This document shows positions 53,827-63,731 of a stretch of DNA of 64,000 nucleotides, in pieces. A program made the position numbers and the translations under genes. The notes under the pieces are model-generated. The model saw only the letters and a program-made list of their open reading frames with translations. It was not told the origin of the DNA and searched no databases. The DNA comes from Roseovarius lutimaris (GTDB lineage Bacteria > Pseudomonadota > Alphaproteobacteria > Rhodobacterales > Rhodobacteraceae), in assembly GCF_900115165.1 (NCBI RefSeq), contig NZ_FOVP01000001.1:248001-312000 (forward strand), in the 5' to 3' direction. The first letter of the stretch is position 1, and each line of letters starts with the position of its first letter.

Positions 53827-54744
53827 ATGACCATCGCCTCCCCCCCTGCGCAGCGCGATCCGGGCGCCGTTTTGCGCGCCGCCTTGTGGATGCTGGGCGC
53901 CGTGATCGCGTTTTCCTCCATGGCCGTGGCCGGGCGCGCGGTGAGTTTCGAACTCGATACATTTGAAATCATGATGTATCGCAGCCTGATCGGCCTGTGC
54001 CTCGTGGTGAGTGTCGCCGGGATTTCCGGCCACTATCGCCAGATCACCACCCGCAGTCCCGCCACCCATCTCTTTCGCAATATCTTTCACTTTTCGGGGC
54101 AAAATCTTTGGTTCTATGCGATTACGGCGATCCCCCTGGCGCAGGTCTTTGCGCTTGAATTCACCGCCCCGCTTTGGGTGCTTGTGCTATCGCCTCTGGT
54201 GCTGGGCGAGCGGTTTACAGGCATGCGCGTGCTGGCCGCGATCATCGGTTTTATCGGGATTCTGATCGTCGCGCGCCCAAGCCCCGAGACGCTGAGCCTT
54301 GGCACCATCGCCGCCGCTGCGGCCGCCATTGGCTTTGCCGGGTCGATCCTGGTCACCAAGCGGTTGACGCGTACAGAGACGCTGACCTGTATCCTGTTCT
54401 GGATGACCCTCAGCCAGAGCGTCTTTGGCCTGATCTGTGCCGGGATTGACGGCGATATCGCCCTGCCCTCGCTACCCTCTACGCCCTGGCTTCTGGTGAT
54501 CGCCTGCGCCGGGCTTGTGGCGCATTTCTGCCTGACCACGGCCCTGTCGATTGCCCCGGCCACCCTTGTGAGCCCGGTCGATTTCACCCGCCTTCCGCTG
54601 ATCGCGGTAATCGGCCTTTTGGTCTATAACGAGCCGATAGATGCAATGGTTATCCTTGGCGCGGCGATAATCTTTGGGGCGAACTATCTGAATCTATGGT
54701 CAGAAACCAAAAAAGACGCCAATCGTCCCAAGCTTCTCGTATAA
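53827..54744 (+). CDS. EamA/DMT-superfamily transporter
   Basis: 305 residues with ten predicted membrane helices in two EamA halves (about 15-145 and 155-290): ALWMLGAVIAFSSMAVAGRAV, FALEFTAPLWVLVLSPLVLGERFTG at the end of the first half, and TLVSPVDFTRLPLIAVIGLLVYNEPID at the end of the second. Members export amino acids or other metabolites; the substrate here is unknown. It follows the FkbM gene without a gap. Confidence 0.9.
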   Translation: MTIASPPAQRDPGAVLRAALWMLGAVIAFSSMAVAGRAVSFELDTFEIMMYRSLIGLCLVVSVAGISGHYRQITTRSPATHLFRNIFHFSGQNLWFYAITAIPLAQVFALEFTAPLWVLVLSPLVLGERFTGMRVLAAIIGFIGILIVARPSPETLSLGTIAAAAAAIGFAGSILVTKRLTRTETLTCILFWMTLSQSVFGLICAGIDGDIALPSLPSTPWLLVIACAGLVAHFCLTTALSIAPATLVSPVDFTRLPLIAVIGLLVYNEPIDAMVILGAAIIFGANYLNLWSETKKDANRPKLLV

Positions 54745-54857
54745 AGTGTGGCCAACAGGCCACCCGATGCTTCTGTGGTATCCGTGACGCCGCGTCAAAG
54801 ATTGACCGGCAGAAAACTGCCTATAAAGATCGGTCAACCTTCTGGAGGAGAGGAATA

Positions 54858-56012
54858 ATGAAAAGACTCACACTTGCGGCGACCGCATTGGTTGCTGCGG
54901 CAGGCGCCGCACAAGCCGGAGGCATCGACCGGTCAGGGCAATCCATCAACGTCCTTTTCGAGAAAGGAAACTACGTCGAACTAAGCTTTGGCGTGGTGGG
55001 GCCTTCTGTCTCAGGGACAGTGGCGACGCCGTTTGGATCACGCCATTCCGGGAATGTCACGAAAACCTATTGGCAGGTCGGTGCGGCCTACAAGCGCCAG
55101 ATCAACGAGCAACTCAGCTTTGCACTTATTTATGACCAACCTTTTGGGGCTGACGTTAACTATAAAGGCGCGTCTGTCCCCTTCGCGGGCACTTCCAACG
55201 CGACGGCAATCGGAAATATTCTCGCAGGTAACTTTCCCACGGTCGGCACCACGGCAACGCTTGATGCCGATGCCATCACCGGCCTCTTGAATTATCGTAT
55301 GGCCAATGGCTTTGGGTTTCATGGCGGCCTCAGAGTGCAAAAGGTCAGTGCAGATTCCACCGTGCCACTTGTCGCCGGCTATTCAGTCGCCGGCGCAGGA
55401 GATGAAGGTGTCGGCTATGCGGCTGGTATTTCTTATGAAAAGCCGGAAATCGCCCTGCGGGTCTCATTGACCTATAACTCGACCATCAAGACAAAGCACA
55501 AGACAACCGAAAACTCTGTTGCGTTTGGGACCACCACCAGCAAGACAACCATCGAAACCCCTGAATCGGTCAACCTCGAATTTCAGTCAGGTATCGCCAA
55601 GGACACCCTTGTTTTCGGTAGTGTGCGTTGGGTCAATTGGTCCGGTTTCACGATCACCCCCCAGCAATACCAGGCTTTGACCGGTGGGCCCTTCCTGTCT
55701 TACACAAGCGACACCTATACCTACACGCTTGGTGTCGGGCGCCGCTTTACCAAGGCAATATCCGGGTCGCTTTCGGTCACCTATGAGGATAACGACGATG
55801 GCTCTCCGGTTTCAAACCTCGGGCCGACATCGGGCAAGCTTGGCTTCACCCTTGGCGGGCGTTACGAAAAAGAAAACGGCATGATCCTGTCGGGTGGTAT
55901 CAACTATACTTTCGTTGGCGATGCGGTAACCACCATTGGCGCACTGCCACGCACCAAGTTCAAGAACAACGACGCGATTGGCGTCGGCTTCAAGGTTGCC
56001 TATCGCTACTAA
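54858..56012 (+). CDS. FadL/OmpP1-like outer-membrane protein
   Basis: 384 residues with signal peptide (about 1-20, GAAQA). The mature chain starts GGIDRSGQSINVLFEKGNYVELSFG and continues as beta-barrel strands (WQVGAAYKRQINEQLSFALIYDQPFGADVNY) ending in FKVAYRY with C-terminal aromatic. It belongs to the alphaproteobacterial FadL-like group and probably transports hydrophobic molecules. GGAGGAGAGG precedes the ATG. Second such porin within 7 kb, but only distantly like the first. An intrinsic terminator follows. Confidence 0.88.
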   Translation: MKRLTLAATALVAAAGAAQAGGIDRSGQSINVLFEKGNYVELSFGVVGPSVSGTVATPFGSRHSGNVTKTYWQVGAAYKRQINEQLSFALIYDQPFGADVNYKGASVPFAGTSNATAIGNILAGNFPTVGTTATLDADAITGLLNYRMANGFGFHGGLRVQKVSADSTVPLVAGYSVAGAGDEGVGYAAGISYEKPEIALRVSLTYNSTIKTKHKTTENSVAFGTTTSKTTIETPESVNLEFQSGIAKDTLVFGSVRWVNWSGFTITPQQYQALTGGPFLSYTSDTYTYTLGVGRRFTKAISGSLSVTYEDNDDGSPVSNLGPTSGKLGFTLGGRYEKENGMILSGGINYTFVGDAVTTIGALPRTKFKNNDAIGVGFKVAYRY

Positions 56013-56037
56013 GCGTTTGCGTGATTGAACCTTCATG

Positions 56038-56069
56038 CCCCGCCCCGGTATCACAGGGCGGGGTTTTTT
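56038..56069 (+). terminator. Terminator of the FadL-like gene
   Basis: CCCCGCCC (56038-56045) and GGGCGGGG (56056-56063) around a ten-base loop, then six T. Confidence 0.9.
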
Positions 56070-56138
56070 CGTTGCAAAGCCGCTTTGGATTGACCCCGGC
56101 AACCGCAGTTTGTAGCACGATCCCAAAGGGGACCGGCA

Positions 56139-57011
56139 ATGATCTATGAAACGGCACAAGATTGGCAGAATGCCACCCACAAACGGGTGTTGTTTTATGG
56201 CATGTCGGGTCTCGGCAAGACTTATCTCTCGAACATGCTGCGCGAGGGCGGTGATTGGTTTCACTACTCGATAGATTACCGCATCGGCACCCGTTACATG
56301 GGCGAGCTGATTGCGGATAACGCCAAGGCGCATGCCATGCAGGTGCCGTTCCTGCGCGATCTGCTGCTGACGGATTCGATCTATATCGGCTCGAACATCA
56401 CCTTCGACAATCTGGCGCCGGTCTCGACCTATCTTGGCAAGCCGGGCGATCCGGCCAGGGGCGGCATGCCGATAGACGAATACCGCCGCCGTCAGGAACA
56501 GTTTCGCCAGGCCGAAATCGCGGCCCTGATGGATACCGCGCACTTCATCTCTCGTGCCGACGCGCTTTATGGCTATCCGCATTTCATCTGCGATACCGGC
56601 GGCTCGATCTGCGAATGGGTGGATGGCAATGACCCGCATGATCCGCTCTTGTGCGAACTGTCAAAGCATTGCCTGCTGATCTATATCGAGGGCAACGAGG
56701 CGCATACCAAGGAGTTGATCCGCCGGTTTGATCGCGCGCCGAAACCGATGGCCTATCAGCCCGAGTTCCTGGACCGGGCATGGGATGAATACCTGAGCGA
56801 AAACAACCTGCAAGCGGGCGATGTTGATCCAAACAGCTTTATCCGCTGGACCTATGCCCGCGCCCTTGCCCATCGCGAGCCGCGTTATCGCGCCATGGCC
56901 CCTTGGGGGATCACCATCAGCGCCGATGAGGTTGCAACGGTCAAGACGCCCGCCGATTTCGATCACCTGATCGCGACCGCCCTTGAGCGGCGCGCCGATA
57001 CGCCTATCTAA
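56139..57011 (+). CDS. P-loop ATPase/kinase-like protein of unknown function, upstream of metA
   Basis: 290 residues. A P-loop GMSGLGKT lies at residues 21-28 directly after the strand RVLFYGM. Further recognisable segments are [27 protein letters not shown] and the strand [26 protein letters not shown]. No other domain is evident; a small-molecule kinase-like role is possible. It is 29 bases upstream of metA on the same strand, so probably co-transcribed. I do not recognise a named family. Confidence 0.75.
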   Translation: MIYETAQDWQNATHKRVLFYGMSGLGKTYLSNMLREGGDWFHYSIDYRIGTRYMGELIADNAKAHAMQVPFLRDLLLTDSIYIGSNITFDNLAPVSTYLGKPGDPARGGMPIDEYRRRQEQFRQAEIAALMDTAHFISRADALYGYPHFICDTGGSICEWVDGNDPHDPLLCELSKHCLLIYIEGNEAHTKELIRRFDRAPKPMAYQPEFLDRAWDEYLSENNLQAGDVDPNSFIRWTYARALAHREPRYRAMAPWGITISADEVATVKTPADFDHLIATALERRADTPI

Positions 57012-57040
57012 CCCCGACACCCTACAGGAGCCGCAAAGCG

Positions 57041-57964
57041 ATGCCCATCAAGATCCCCGCCAACCTGCCCGCCTATGACGTGCTTACGCGCGAAGGCGTC
57101 ATGGTCATGGACGAGGATCAGGCCGCCCGTCAGGACATCCGCCCGCTGCGGATCGGCCTGCTGAACCTGATGCCGAAGAAGATCCAGACCGAGAACCAGT
57201 TCGCCCGCCTGATCGGCGCGACGCCGCTTCAGATCGACCTGCATCTCATCCGGATGAGCGAGCATCAGGCGAAAAACACCGCTGCCGAGCATATGGAAAG
57301 CTTTTATCGCACCTTTGAAGAGGTCGAGGCCTCGGGCGATAAGTATGATGGGCTGATCATAACCGGCGCGCCGATTGAGCACCTTGATTTCGACGCGGTC
57401 ACCTATTGGCATGAACTTGAGCGGGTGTTTGCTTGGACCCAAAGCCATGTGCAATCCACCTTTGGGGTTTGCTGGGGCGGGATGGCGATGATCAACCACT
57501 TTCACGGGATCAAGAAACATATTCTGGATCATAAGGCCTTTGGCTGTTTTCGGCATCGCAACCTTGTGCCTGCCTCGCCCTATCTGCGTGGATTTTCCGA
57601 TGATTGCGTGATCCCGGTAAGCCGCTGGACAGAGATGCGCCAGGATGAAATCGACGCCGCCGCAGGTCTCACCACGCTGTTGTACAGTGACGAGGTTGGT
57701 CCCGCTCTGGTCGAGGATCCGGCCCATCGCGCGCTCTATATCTTCAACCACTTTGAATACGACAGCGACACGCTCAAACAGGAATATGACCGCGATGTCG
57801 AGGCGGGCACGCCGATCAACGTGCCCTGTAATTATTACCCGAATGATGACCCCTCAAAACCGCCGCAAAACCGCTGGCGAAGCCATGCCCATCAGCTTTA
57901 CGGCAACTGGATCAATGCGATCTATCAGTCCACACCGTTTGATATGAATGACATTGGCCGTTAA
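57041..57964 (+). CDS. metA: Homoserine O-acyltransferase MetA (probably acetyl-CoA-specific)
   Basis: 307 residues. Family motifs: [30 protein letters not shown], catalytic Cys144 in [10 protein letters not shown], and [16 protein letters not shown] with the His/Glu of the active site. It activates homoserine for methionine synthesis. The residue after TGAPI is Glu (113), equivalent to the Glu that dictates acetyl-CoA over succinyl-CoA in Bacillus MetA; E. coli has Gly. I therefore expect O-acetylhomoserine as product. Its 3' end overlaps the hydrolase gene by 17 bases. Confidence 0.94.
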   Translation: MPIKIPANLPAYDVLTREGVMVMDEDQAARQDIRPLRIGLLNLMPKKIQTENQFARLIGATPLQIDLHLIRMSEHQAKNTAAEHMESFYRTFEEVEASGDKYDGLIITGAPIEHLDFDAVTYWHELERVFAWTQSHVQSTFGVCWGGMAMINHFHGIKKHILDHKAFGCFRHRNLVPASPYLRGFSDDCVIPVSRWTEMRQDEIDAAAGLTTLLYSDEVGPALVEDPAHRALYIFNHFEYDSDTLKQEYDRDVEAGTPINVPCNYYPNDDPSKPPQNRWRSHAHQLYGNWINAIYQSTPFDMNDIGR

Positions 57965-58922
57965 ATCCCTTCTGATCATCGCGCTCCTGCTGGCCGGTCT
58001 CTGGGCCTATGTCCAATACCGTGCCCGCGCGCATGAGGCCCGCGCCGAGGCGGCCTTTCCGCCAGAAGGGCAGATGGTGCAGGTCGATGGCCATGCCGTT
58101 CATGCGGTGGTGATGGGGCCGGATGATGCGCCTGCTCTGGTGCTGATCCACGGCGCCTCGGGCAATACCCGCGACATGACCTTTAGTCTGGCGCCGAAAC
58201 TGGCGCGCCGCTACCGCGTGATCGTATTTGACCGCCCCGGTCTTGGCTATACCGCGCGGATCAATCAGAGCGGCGCGACCATAACCGAACAGGCCGGTCT
58301 GTTGCAGAAAGCCGCAGAACAGCTTGGCGCCGAACGCCCCATCGTGCTTGGACACAGCTATGGCGGCGCTGTCGCCCTCGCCTGGGCTGTGACGCGGGCG
58401 CAAAACATTTCCAGGCTGGTGATGCTGGCGGGGGCCGCCAAGCCCTGGGACACCGGGCTTTCGACCTATTACCGGGTGCTGTCGCATCCGATCCTTGGGC
58501 CGCTGGTGATCCCCTTTCTCACCGCCTTTATCGACGATAGCCGCGTTGAAACCGCCGTCGGCGAGATATTCGAGCCACAGACCGCCCCCGACGGATATTT
58601 GCATTATATCGGTGCGGGACTCACGCTGCGGCGGCATTCGTTGCGCGCCAATGCCCTGCAACGCGCCAATCTGCTGTCCGAGATTGAGGCGATCCATACC
58701 CGTTACGGCGAAATTGATCTGCCGGTCGAAATCCTGCATGGCACCGCCGATACCACCGTCGGGCTGCATATTCATTCCGCACCACTTGCCGCGCAAATCC
58801 GCGATGCCGTGCTCACGCCCCTGCCCGGCATTGGCCACATGCCACAGCATGCGGTGCCCGGCATGGTGATCTCCGCCATTGACCGCGTTGCTCGGCGCGC
58901 CGGATTGCGCCCTGCCCCCTGA
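57948..58922 (+). CDS. Alpha/beta hydrolase
   Basis: 324 residues with an N-terminal membrane anchor or signal (about 5-23, [18 protein letters not shown]). The fold is shown by [14 protein letters not shown] (oxyanion hole), FDRPGLGYT and the nucleophile elbow GHSYGG with Ser137; the late HGTADTTVG and GIGHMPQH supply Asp and His. Substrate unknown. It starts within the end of metA, so translation may be coupled. Confidence 0.88.
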   Translation: MTLAVKSLLIIALLLAGLWAYVQYRARAHEARAEAAFPPEGQMVQVDGHAVHAVVMGPDDAPALVLIHGASGNTRDMTFSLAPKLARRYRVIVFDRPGLGYTARINQSGATITEQAGLLQKAAEQLGAERPIVLGHSYGGAVALAWAVTRAQNISRLVMLAGAAKPWDTGLSTYYRVLSHPILGPLVIPFLTAFIDDSRVETAVGEIFEPQTAPDGYLHYIGAGLTLRRHSLRANALQRANLLSEIEAIHTRYGEIDLPVEILHGTADTTVGLHIHSAPLAAQIRDAVLTPLPGIGHMPQHAVPGMVISAIDRVARRAGLRPAP

Positions 58923-58961
58923 GCGGCCATACTGGGTAAAAACCCTTATGAGGCCCGCAAC

Positions 58962-59831
58962 ATGGATCTGCCCTTTGACGGCGCGATAAGCGCTTTTTTC
59001 GAAACCGGAATTTCCGCCGAGATCCGCAACGAGATCCGCCGCGCCGACAAGGGCGATATCCTTGGGCATGACTTTCCCTATTCCGAGCGCATGCCGCGCA
59101 AGGCCTACGAAAAAGAGCTGGAAAAGCTTCAGATCGAGCTGGTCAAGCTTCAGGCCTGGACCCGCGAAAGCGGCGCGCGGATCGTCTGTGTCTTTGAAGG
59201 GCGCGATGCGGCCGGCAAGGGCGGAACGATCAAGCGGTTTCGCGAGAACCTGAACCCGCGCGGCGCGCGGGTTGTGGCCTTGCCCAAGCCCTCGGATACC
59301 GAGGCGACGCAATGGTATTTCCAGCGTTATATCGACCACCTTCCCGGCGGCGGCGAAATCGTATTTTTTGATCGAAGCTGGTACAACCGAGGCGTCGTGG
59401 AAAAGGTTTTTGGCTTTTGCACCGACGATCAACGCGAGCATTTCTTTGCCCAAGTACCTGATTTTGAACGGATGCTGGTCGATGAGGGGATTTATCTGTT
59501 CAAATTCTGGCTTAACGTCGGGCGCGCCGAACAATTGCGCCGCTTTCTTGCCCGCGAGGGCGATCCCCTCAAGCAATGGAAGCTAAGCTGGATCGACGTC
59601 GAGGGCCTCAAGAAATGGGAGGCCTATAGCGCCGCCATCCCCGAAACCCTGACCCGGAGCCATAGCGATCACGCGCCCTGGACCGTGATCCGCGCCGATG
59701 ACAAACGCCGCGCGCGCCTGGCGGCGATCCGCAGCGTGCTCACCTCGATTGATTATGCCCGCAAGGACGCGCGTGCGATCGGTGCGCTTGACCCGGCCAT
59801 CGCCGCCGGGCCCGAGATCTGGAATGGCTAA
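58962..59831 (+). CDS. ppk2: Polyphosphate kinase 2
   Basis: 289 residues. Walker [17 protein letters not shown] (about 79-93), the lid and acidic motifs [12 protein letters not shown], and the family block [25 protein letters not shown] then [21 protein letters not shown]2 transfers phosphate between polyphosphate and nucleoside diphosphates, in this class probably making GTP or ATP from polyphosphate. The stop overlaps the TetR start by eight bases. Confidence 0.93.
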   Translation: MDLPFDGAISAFFETGISAEIRNEIRRADKGDILGHDFPYSERMPRKAYEKELEKLQIELVKLQAWTRESGARIVCVFEGRDAAGKGGTIKRFRENLNPRGARVVALPKPSDTEATQWYFQRYIDHLPGGGEIVFFDRSWYNRGVVEKVFGFCTDDQREHFFAQVPDFERMLVDEGIYLFKFWLNVGRAEQLRRFLAREGDPLKQWKLSWIDVEGLKKWEAYSAAIPETLTRSHSDHAPWTVIRADDKRRARLAAIRSVLTSIDYARKDARAIGALDPAIAAGPEIWNG

Positions 59832-60429
59832 GCAAGGCTATCATCACGGCAATCTGCGCCAGACGCTTGTCGATGGCGCGCTCAGCCTGATCGAAACCAA
59901 GGGACCGGCCGGCTTTACCCTGTCACAGGCCGCCAAAAGCGCCGGTGTAACGCCCGCCGCCGTCTATCGCCATTTCGCCGGCCGCGACGACCTGATTTCA
60001 GAGGCGGCGCGCCAGGGCTATCTGGTTTTTGCCGACCGGCTTGAGGCGGCGCGCGCCACGGCGCCCGGCGGTGCGGCGCAGATCCACGCGCTTGCCCGCG
60101 CCTATCTGGCCTTTGCCCAAAGCAATCCGGGCCATTACATCGCCATGTTCGAGAGCAGCATCGACATCAACCGCGCGCCCGATCTGGCCGATGCGGCGGG
60201 ACGCGCCCGCGCGTTGATGCAGGGCGCTTGCGGCGCGCTCTGCCCGCTGATTGCCGCAGAGCGCTGCCCCGAGGCGAGCCTTCTGACCGCGCATATCTGG
60301 GCGATGAGCCATGGCGTGGTCGAGCTGTTCCTGCGCAATTCGGCCGGCCTTTCGGATCACGCCGCGCCCGAAGAGATGCTAAAGGCCGGGCTGACCACCT
60401 ATCTGCGTGGGCTTGGCGTTACCGGCTAA
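59824..60429 (+). CDS. TetR/AcrR family transcriptional regulator
   Basis: 201 residues. N-terminal HTH (about 5-60): [67 protein letters not shown]. The ligand domain has a WHG-type C-terminus. It overlaps ppk2 by eight bases, so it may regulate that gene or itself; ligand unknown. A bidirectional terminator separates it from rpsI. Confidence 0.9.
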   Translation: MAKQGYHHGNLRQTLVDGALSLIETKGPAGFTLSQAAKSAGVTPAAVYRHFAGRDDLISEAARQGYLVFADRLEAARATAPGGAAQIHALARAYLAFAQSNPGHYIAMFESSIDINRAPDLADAAGRARALMQGACGALCPLIAAERCPEASLLTAHIWAMSHGVVELFLRNSAGLSDHAAPEEMLKAGLTTYLRGLGVTG

Positions 60430-60452
60430 GTCGCACCACCAAAACGAGAAAA

Positions 60453-60474
60453 GCGCAGCCGAAGCTGCGCCTTT
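60453..60474. terminator. Terminator between TetR gene and rplM-rpsI
   Basis: GCGCAGC (60453-60459), loop CGAA, GCTGCGC (60464-60470); on the minus strand it is followed by TTTTCTCGTTTT, so it ends rpsI. Confidence 0.8.
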
Positions 60475-60509
60475 CCAATTGTTTTGCCACGCAAACGCGG
60501 CCCGATCGC

Positions 60510-60998
60510 TTAACGCTTGGAGAACTGGAAGCTCTTGCGCGCTTTGGCTTTACCGTATTTCTTGCGTTCCACAACGCGGCTGTCGCGTGTCAGGAAGCCC
60601 GCAGCCTTGAGAGCGCCGCGCAGGGCGGGATCATAAAGCTGAAGCGCCTTCGAGATGCCGTGCTTTACCGCACCGGCCTGACCCGAAAGACCACCGCCCT
60701 TGACGGTTGCCATCACGTCGAACTGATCTTCGACACCGGCCACGGTAAAGGGCTGGCGCAGGATCATCTGCAACACCGGGCGGGCGAAATAGACGTTCAT
60801 TTCACGGCCATTGACAACGACCTTGCCGGAACCCGGCTTGATCCAGACGCGGGCAACCGCATCTTTGCGTTTGCCAGTGGCATAGGATCGGCCAAGCTCG
60901 TCACGCACCTGTTCGTGGCGCACCATGGTTTCGGTCTCGGCAACGACGCCGTCTGCGATCGATTCCAGACCTTCGAGGGATTTGATTTCGTCAGCCAT
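60510..60998 (-). CDS. rpsI: 30S ribosomal protein S9
   Basis: 162 residues. A roughly 38-residue acidic N-terminal extension, usual in alphaproteobacteria, precedes the S9 domain starting [16 protein letters not shown], with [19 protein letters not shown] and the basic C-terminal tail [17 protein letters not shown] that reaches the decoding site. It overlaps rplM by one base (TGATG). Confidence 0.97.
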   Translation of the reverse strand: MADEIKSLEGLESIADGVVAETETMVRHEQVRDELGRSYATGKRKDAVARVWIKPGSGKVVVNGREMNVYFARPVLQMILRQPFTVAGVEDQFDVMATVKGGGLSGQAGAVKHGISKALQLYDPALRGALKAAGFLTRDSRVVERKKYGKAKARKSFQFSKR

Positions 60999-61462
60999 CA
61001 GTATGCCACCCGCGTATTCTTGGAGTTCATGGATTTGACGTCCAGCACCTCGGGGCTCTGGGCCTCGTGTGGGTGCTCTGCGCCCGCATAGACGCGCAGG
61101 TTGGTCATCAGCGTGCGCGACAGGCGGTTGCCTGGAAGCATGCGCTTGACGGCTTGCGTCACGACGCGCTCGGGGTATTTCCCTTCCAGGATTTCACCCG
61201 TGGTGCGCGACTTGATACCGCCGGGATGGCCGGTGTGCCAATAGTTCGGCTTTTCGCGCTTGTTGCCGGTCAGCTGTACCTTGTCGGCATTGATGACGAT
61301 CACGTTGTCACCCATGTCCATGTGAGGCGTAAAGCTGGCCTTGTGCTTGCCGCGCAGGCGAACGGCGATGATCGAGGCAAGACGACCCAGAACAACGCCT
61401 TCGGCGTCGATCAGGATCCATTTCTTGTCGATATCTGCCGGGGTAGCAGAGAATGTTTTCAT
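60998..61462 (-). CDS. rplM: 50S ribosomal protein L13
   Basis: 154 residues. The start ATG 61462 gives the standard [30 protein letters not shown]; a TTG three codons earlier is unlikely. Signature [25 protein letters not shown] and the C-terminal H-P-H region [17 protein letters not shown] are present. Early-assembly protein of the large subunit; first gene of rplM-rpsI. Confidence 0.97.
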   Translation of the reverse strand: MKTFSATPADIDKKWILIDAEGVVLGRLASIIAVRLRGKHKASFTPHMDMGDNVIVINADKVQLTGNKREKPNYWHTGHPGGIKSRTTGEILEGKYPERVVTQAVKRMLPGNRLSRTLMTNLRVYAGAEHPHEAQSPEVLDVKSMNSKNTRVAY

Positions 61463-61825
61463 TTCAGGCAAAACCTTGTGCTTGATCTTTCGTCTTGATC
61501 GGCCTCGACCATGAGTGGGCGATGCTGATACGATGGGCGGGTTATAACCGGTTAAAATATCACGTCAACCACCCTCACCTCAATTAAATTATGCATTAAC
61601 AACAACTTAAAAATTAGGTAGCATAATACCCCAATCATTCAGCCAATCAACAAACCACGGTCGGGGGTAAATCTGCTCCTGCCACGAAAAAATCCCTTGC
61701 ACGACTCGATAGCCCCCCCTATGTGCGCCTCACTTGATCGGAACCGATCCCAACTTCGACTGTCTTGTTCGGGGGGGCGCTAAGGGACCGACTGGATTCA
61801 ATCTGCTGGAACGAAGGGGAGCGCC
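61463..61825. other. Divergent intergenic region between rplM and speD, with speD promoter
   Basis: 363 bases with no gene. The centre (about 61545-61640) is markedly AT-rich. On the plus strand TTGCAC (61697-61702), a 17-base spacer and TATGTG (61720-61725) form a good promoter for speD, leaving a leader of about 94 bases that contains GATCGG-AA-CCGATC near 61737-61750 and a run of seven G at about 61772-61780. Confidence 0.5.
61697..61725 (+). promoter_or_regulatory. Sigma-70-type promoter of speDE
   Basis: TTGCAC and TATGTG with 17-base spacing, about 94 bases upstream of the speD start after allowing for the transcription start. Confidence 0.5.
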
Positions 61826-62350
61826 ATGAACGACGCCAGCCTCTTCCAACTGGGGATCGGTCTGGAGACAGGCGCCCAAGAGGAAGACACCGCACGCGGA
61901 CTAACACCCGCGAACGACGATACCATTTTGACCCGCGATGTGCTGGACGAGGACCGTGATGATCATTTCATCCGCCGCGACGGCAGTGTGTTTGCGGGCA
62001 CCCATCTTATCATCGAGGTTGTGAACGGTCACGGACTAGACAACGAATCCCGCATTCAGCAGGCGTTCCGCGACTGCGTGGATGTCTGCGGGGCAACCCT
62101 GTTGCATATCCATACCCACAAGTTCAGCCCTCAGGGCGTCTCGGGTGTGGCGGTTCTCGCCGAAAGCCATATCTCGGTGCACACATGGCCTGAAATCGGC
62201 TATGGCGCGTTCGATGTCTTCATGTGCGGAGAGGCACGGCCCTGGCTTGCGGTTGACGTGCTCAAGGCGGCCTTTGGCACGGCCGATGTGCGCGTCAAAG
62301 AGCTGCTGCGCGGCGAAGGCGTTGTCACCGAGGCCGGGGTCGCGGCATGA
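61826..62350 (+). CDS. speD: S-adenosylmethionine decarboxylase proenzyme (prokaryotic class)
   Basis: 174 residues. The self-cleavage site is in VLAESHISVHTWPE: cleavage before Ser114 would yield the pyruvoyl group; GTHLIIEV, CGATLLHIHTHKFSPQG and YGAFDVFMCG are also typical. It makes decarboxylated AdoMet for spermidine synthesis. The N-terminal 45 residues form an acidic, low-complexity extension not found in the 120-140-residue members. Start ATG 61826 has AAGGGGAG ahead. Overlaps speE by four bases. Confidence 0.94.
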   Translation: MNDASLFQLGIGLETGAQEEDTARGLTPANDDTILTRDVLDEDRDDHFIRRDGSVFAGTHLIIEVVNGHGLDNESRIQQAFRDCVDVCGATLLHIHTHKFSPQGVSGVAVLAESHISVHTWPEIGYGAFDVFMCGEARPWLAVDVLKAAFGTADVRVKELLRGEGVVTEAGVAA

Positions 62351-63192
62351 GCACCTGGATCCGCGAGACGCTCCATCCCGATTACGCGCAATCCCTGCGC
62401 GTGGATGAAATGCTCTACGATAGCGAAACAGACCATCAGCGGCTGAAGGTGTTCCAGAACGCCACCTTCGGCCGGGTCCTTACGCTTGATGATGTGGTGC
62501 AAACCACCGAGGGCGACAATTTCATCTATCACGAGATGATGACCCACCTGCCGATCCTCGCCCATGGCGCGGTCAACCGGGTGCTGATCATTGGCGGCGG
62601 CGATGGCGGCATGGCCCGCGAAGTGCTGCGCCACCGATCCGTCGCCCATGTCACCATGGTGGAAATCGACGCAGGCGTTGTCGATTTCTCCAGGCAATAC
62701 CTGCCGATGCTGAGCCAGGGCGCCTTTGATGACCCGCGCCTTGAACTGGTGATCGCCGACGGCGCCGATTTCATCCGCTCCACCAAGGGCGGCTATGATG
62801 TGATCATCGTCGATTCGACCGATCCGATCGGCCCCGGCGAGGTGCTGTTCACCGAAACCTTCTATGGCCAGGCCAAACGCGCACTGACCGGCGATGGCAT
62901 TCTGGTGACACAAAACGGCGTGCCTTTTCTTCAGGGCGAGGAGCTTCACAACACCATGAGGGCCTTCAAGGCGCTGTTTGTGGATGCCACCTGCTACCTT
63001 GCCACGATCCCGACCTATGCGGGCGGGCCGATGGCCTTTGGCTGGGGCACAGACGGTGCGGCCCGCGCGACCCCTCTGGATGTGCTTCAGGGCCGCTTTG
63101 ACGCCGCCGGGATCGCGCCCGAGTACTACACCCCCGCCGTGCACCAGGCCGCCTTCGCCTTGCCCGGCTATGTCTCGCGGCTCCTGCCCTGA
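62347..63192 (+). CDS. speE: Spermidine synthase
   Basis: 281 residues. N-terminal strand domain with SLRVDEMLYDSETDHQRLKVFQN, the decarboxy-AdoMet site LIIGGGDGGMAREVLRH and VEIDAGVVDFSRQYLP, DGADFIRS, and the catalytic DSTDPIGPGEVLFTETFY. It transfers aminopropyl to putrescine. Translationally coupled to speD (ATGA), so the pair makes spermidine together. Confidence 0.96.
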   Translation: MSTWIRETLHPDYAQSLRVDEMLYDSETDHQRLKVFQNATFGRVLTLDDVVQTTEGDNFIYHEMMTHLPILAHGAVNRVLIIGGGDGGMAREVLRHRSVAHVTMVEIDAGVVDFSRQYLPMLSQGAFDDPRLELVIADGADFIRSTKGGYDVIIVDSTDPIGPGEVLFTETFYGQAKRALTGDGILVTQNGVPFLQGEELHNTMRAFKALFVDATCYLATIPTYAGGPMAFGWGTDGAARATPLDVLQGRFDAAGIAPEYYTPAVHQAAFALPGYVSRLLP

Positions 63193-63224
63193 TCTTCTTC
63201 TTGGTCGAACTACTCTCGGGGGGT

Positions 63225-63247
63225 CCGGGGGGCGGAAAGCCCCCCGG
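63225..63247. terminator. GC-rich hairpin between convergent speE and thioesterase genes
   Basis: CCGGGGGGC (63225-63233), loop GGAAA, GCCCCCCGG (63239-63247). No T-run, but the position between converging genes and the strength suggest a terminator or a dispersed Rhodobacterales element like that at 27714. Confidence 0.5.
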
Positions 63248-63253
63248 CGGCGC

Positions 63254-63673
63254 CTATCTGGGCGGAATCGCATAGGTCAGACTAGCGCGCGCCACAGGCG
63301 CCTCCATGCCCTCGGAAAAAATCAGAACCTCCCCGACCGACAGAACCTTGCCCAGCTTGAGAAGGCGGCATTCGGCAATAAGATCGACGCCGGCAACGGG
63401 TTTGCGCATGAAATCAATGCTGCAATTGGTGGTCACAGCCAGGGCCTTGGGGCCGATCATCGCCAGCGTGGCAAGATAGACCGTCACATCCGCCAGCGCA
63501 AAGATCGACGGGCCAGACACCGTGCCGCCGGGGCGCAAATGCCGCTCGCCCACAAGCAGGCGCACACGCACGCGCATATCGCCCACCTCCTCGATGGCAA
63601 AATCGCCCTCGACCTGGGGAAATTCCTGATCCAGAAATGTCGTCAATTCGTCACGCGTCATTTTCAGGCCCAT
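63254..63673 (-). CDS. PaaI-type hotdog thioesterase
   Basis: 139 residues of the hotdog fold: LVGERHLRPGGTVSGPSIFALADVTVYLATLAMIG is the central helix segment with the usual GG and Asp positions, followed by VTTNCSIDFMRKPVAGVDLIAECRLLKLGKVL. It probably hydrolyses an acyl-CoA. Start 63673 has GGGAGG ahead; a long in-frame extension upstream overlaps the next gene and is not credible. Divergent from the enoyl-CoA hydratase gene. Confidence 0.88.
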   Translation of the reverse strand: MGLKMTRDELTTFLDQEFPQVEGDFAIEEVGDMRVRVRLLVGERHLRPGGTVSGPSIFALADVTVYLATLAMIGPKALAVTTNCSIDFMRKPVAGVDLIAECRLLKLGKVLSVGEVLIFSEGMEAPVARASLTYAIPPR

Positions 63674-63731
63674 GCTTTCCTCCCTGCCCATTCGTGCGTT
63701 AGAATGGCCACAAGCCATGAAGGGATACAAG

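Noticed and set aside
56070-56138. Possible SAM riboswitch in the short leader before the P-loop gene and metA
   Set aside because: Some pairing is possible (CTTTGG with CCAAAG) but the conserved SAM-II and SAM/SAH core sequences are not present.
57912-59576. 554-codon minus-strand frame across metA end, hydrolase and ppk2
   Set aside because: Antisense to three well-supported genes and shows no recognisable domain.
62200-63273. 357-codon minus-strand frame opposite speD-speE
   Set aside because: Antisense artefact; no start context and no homology by inspection.
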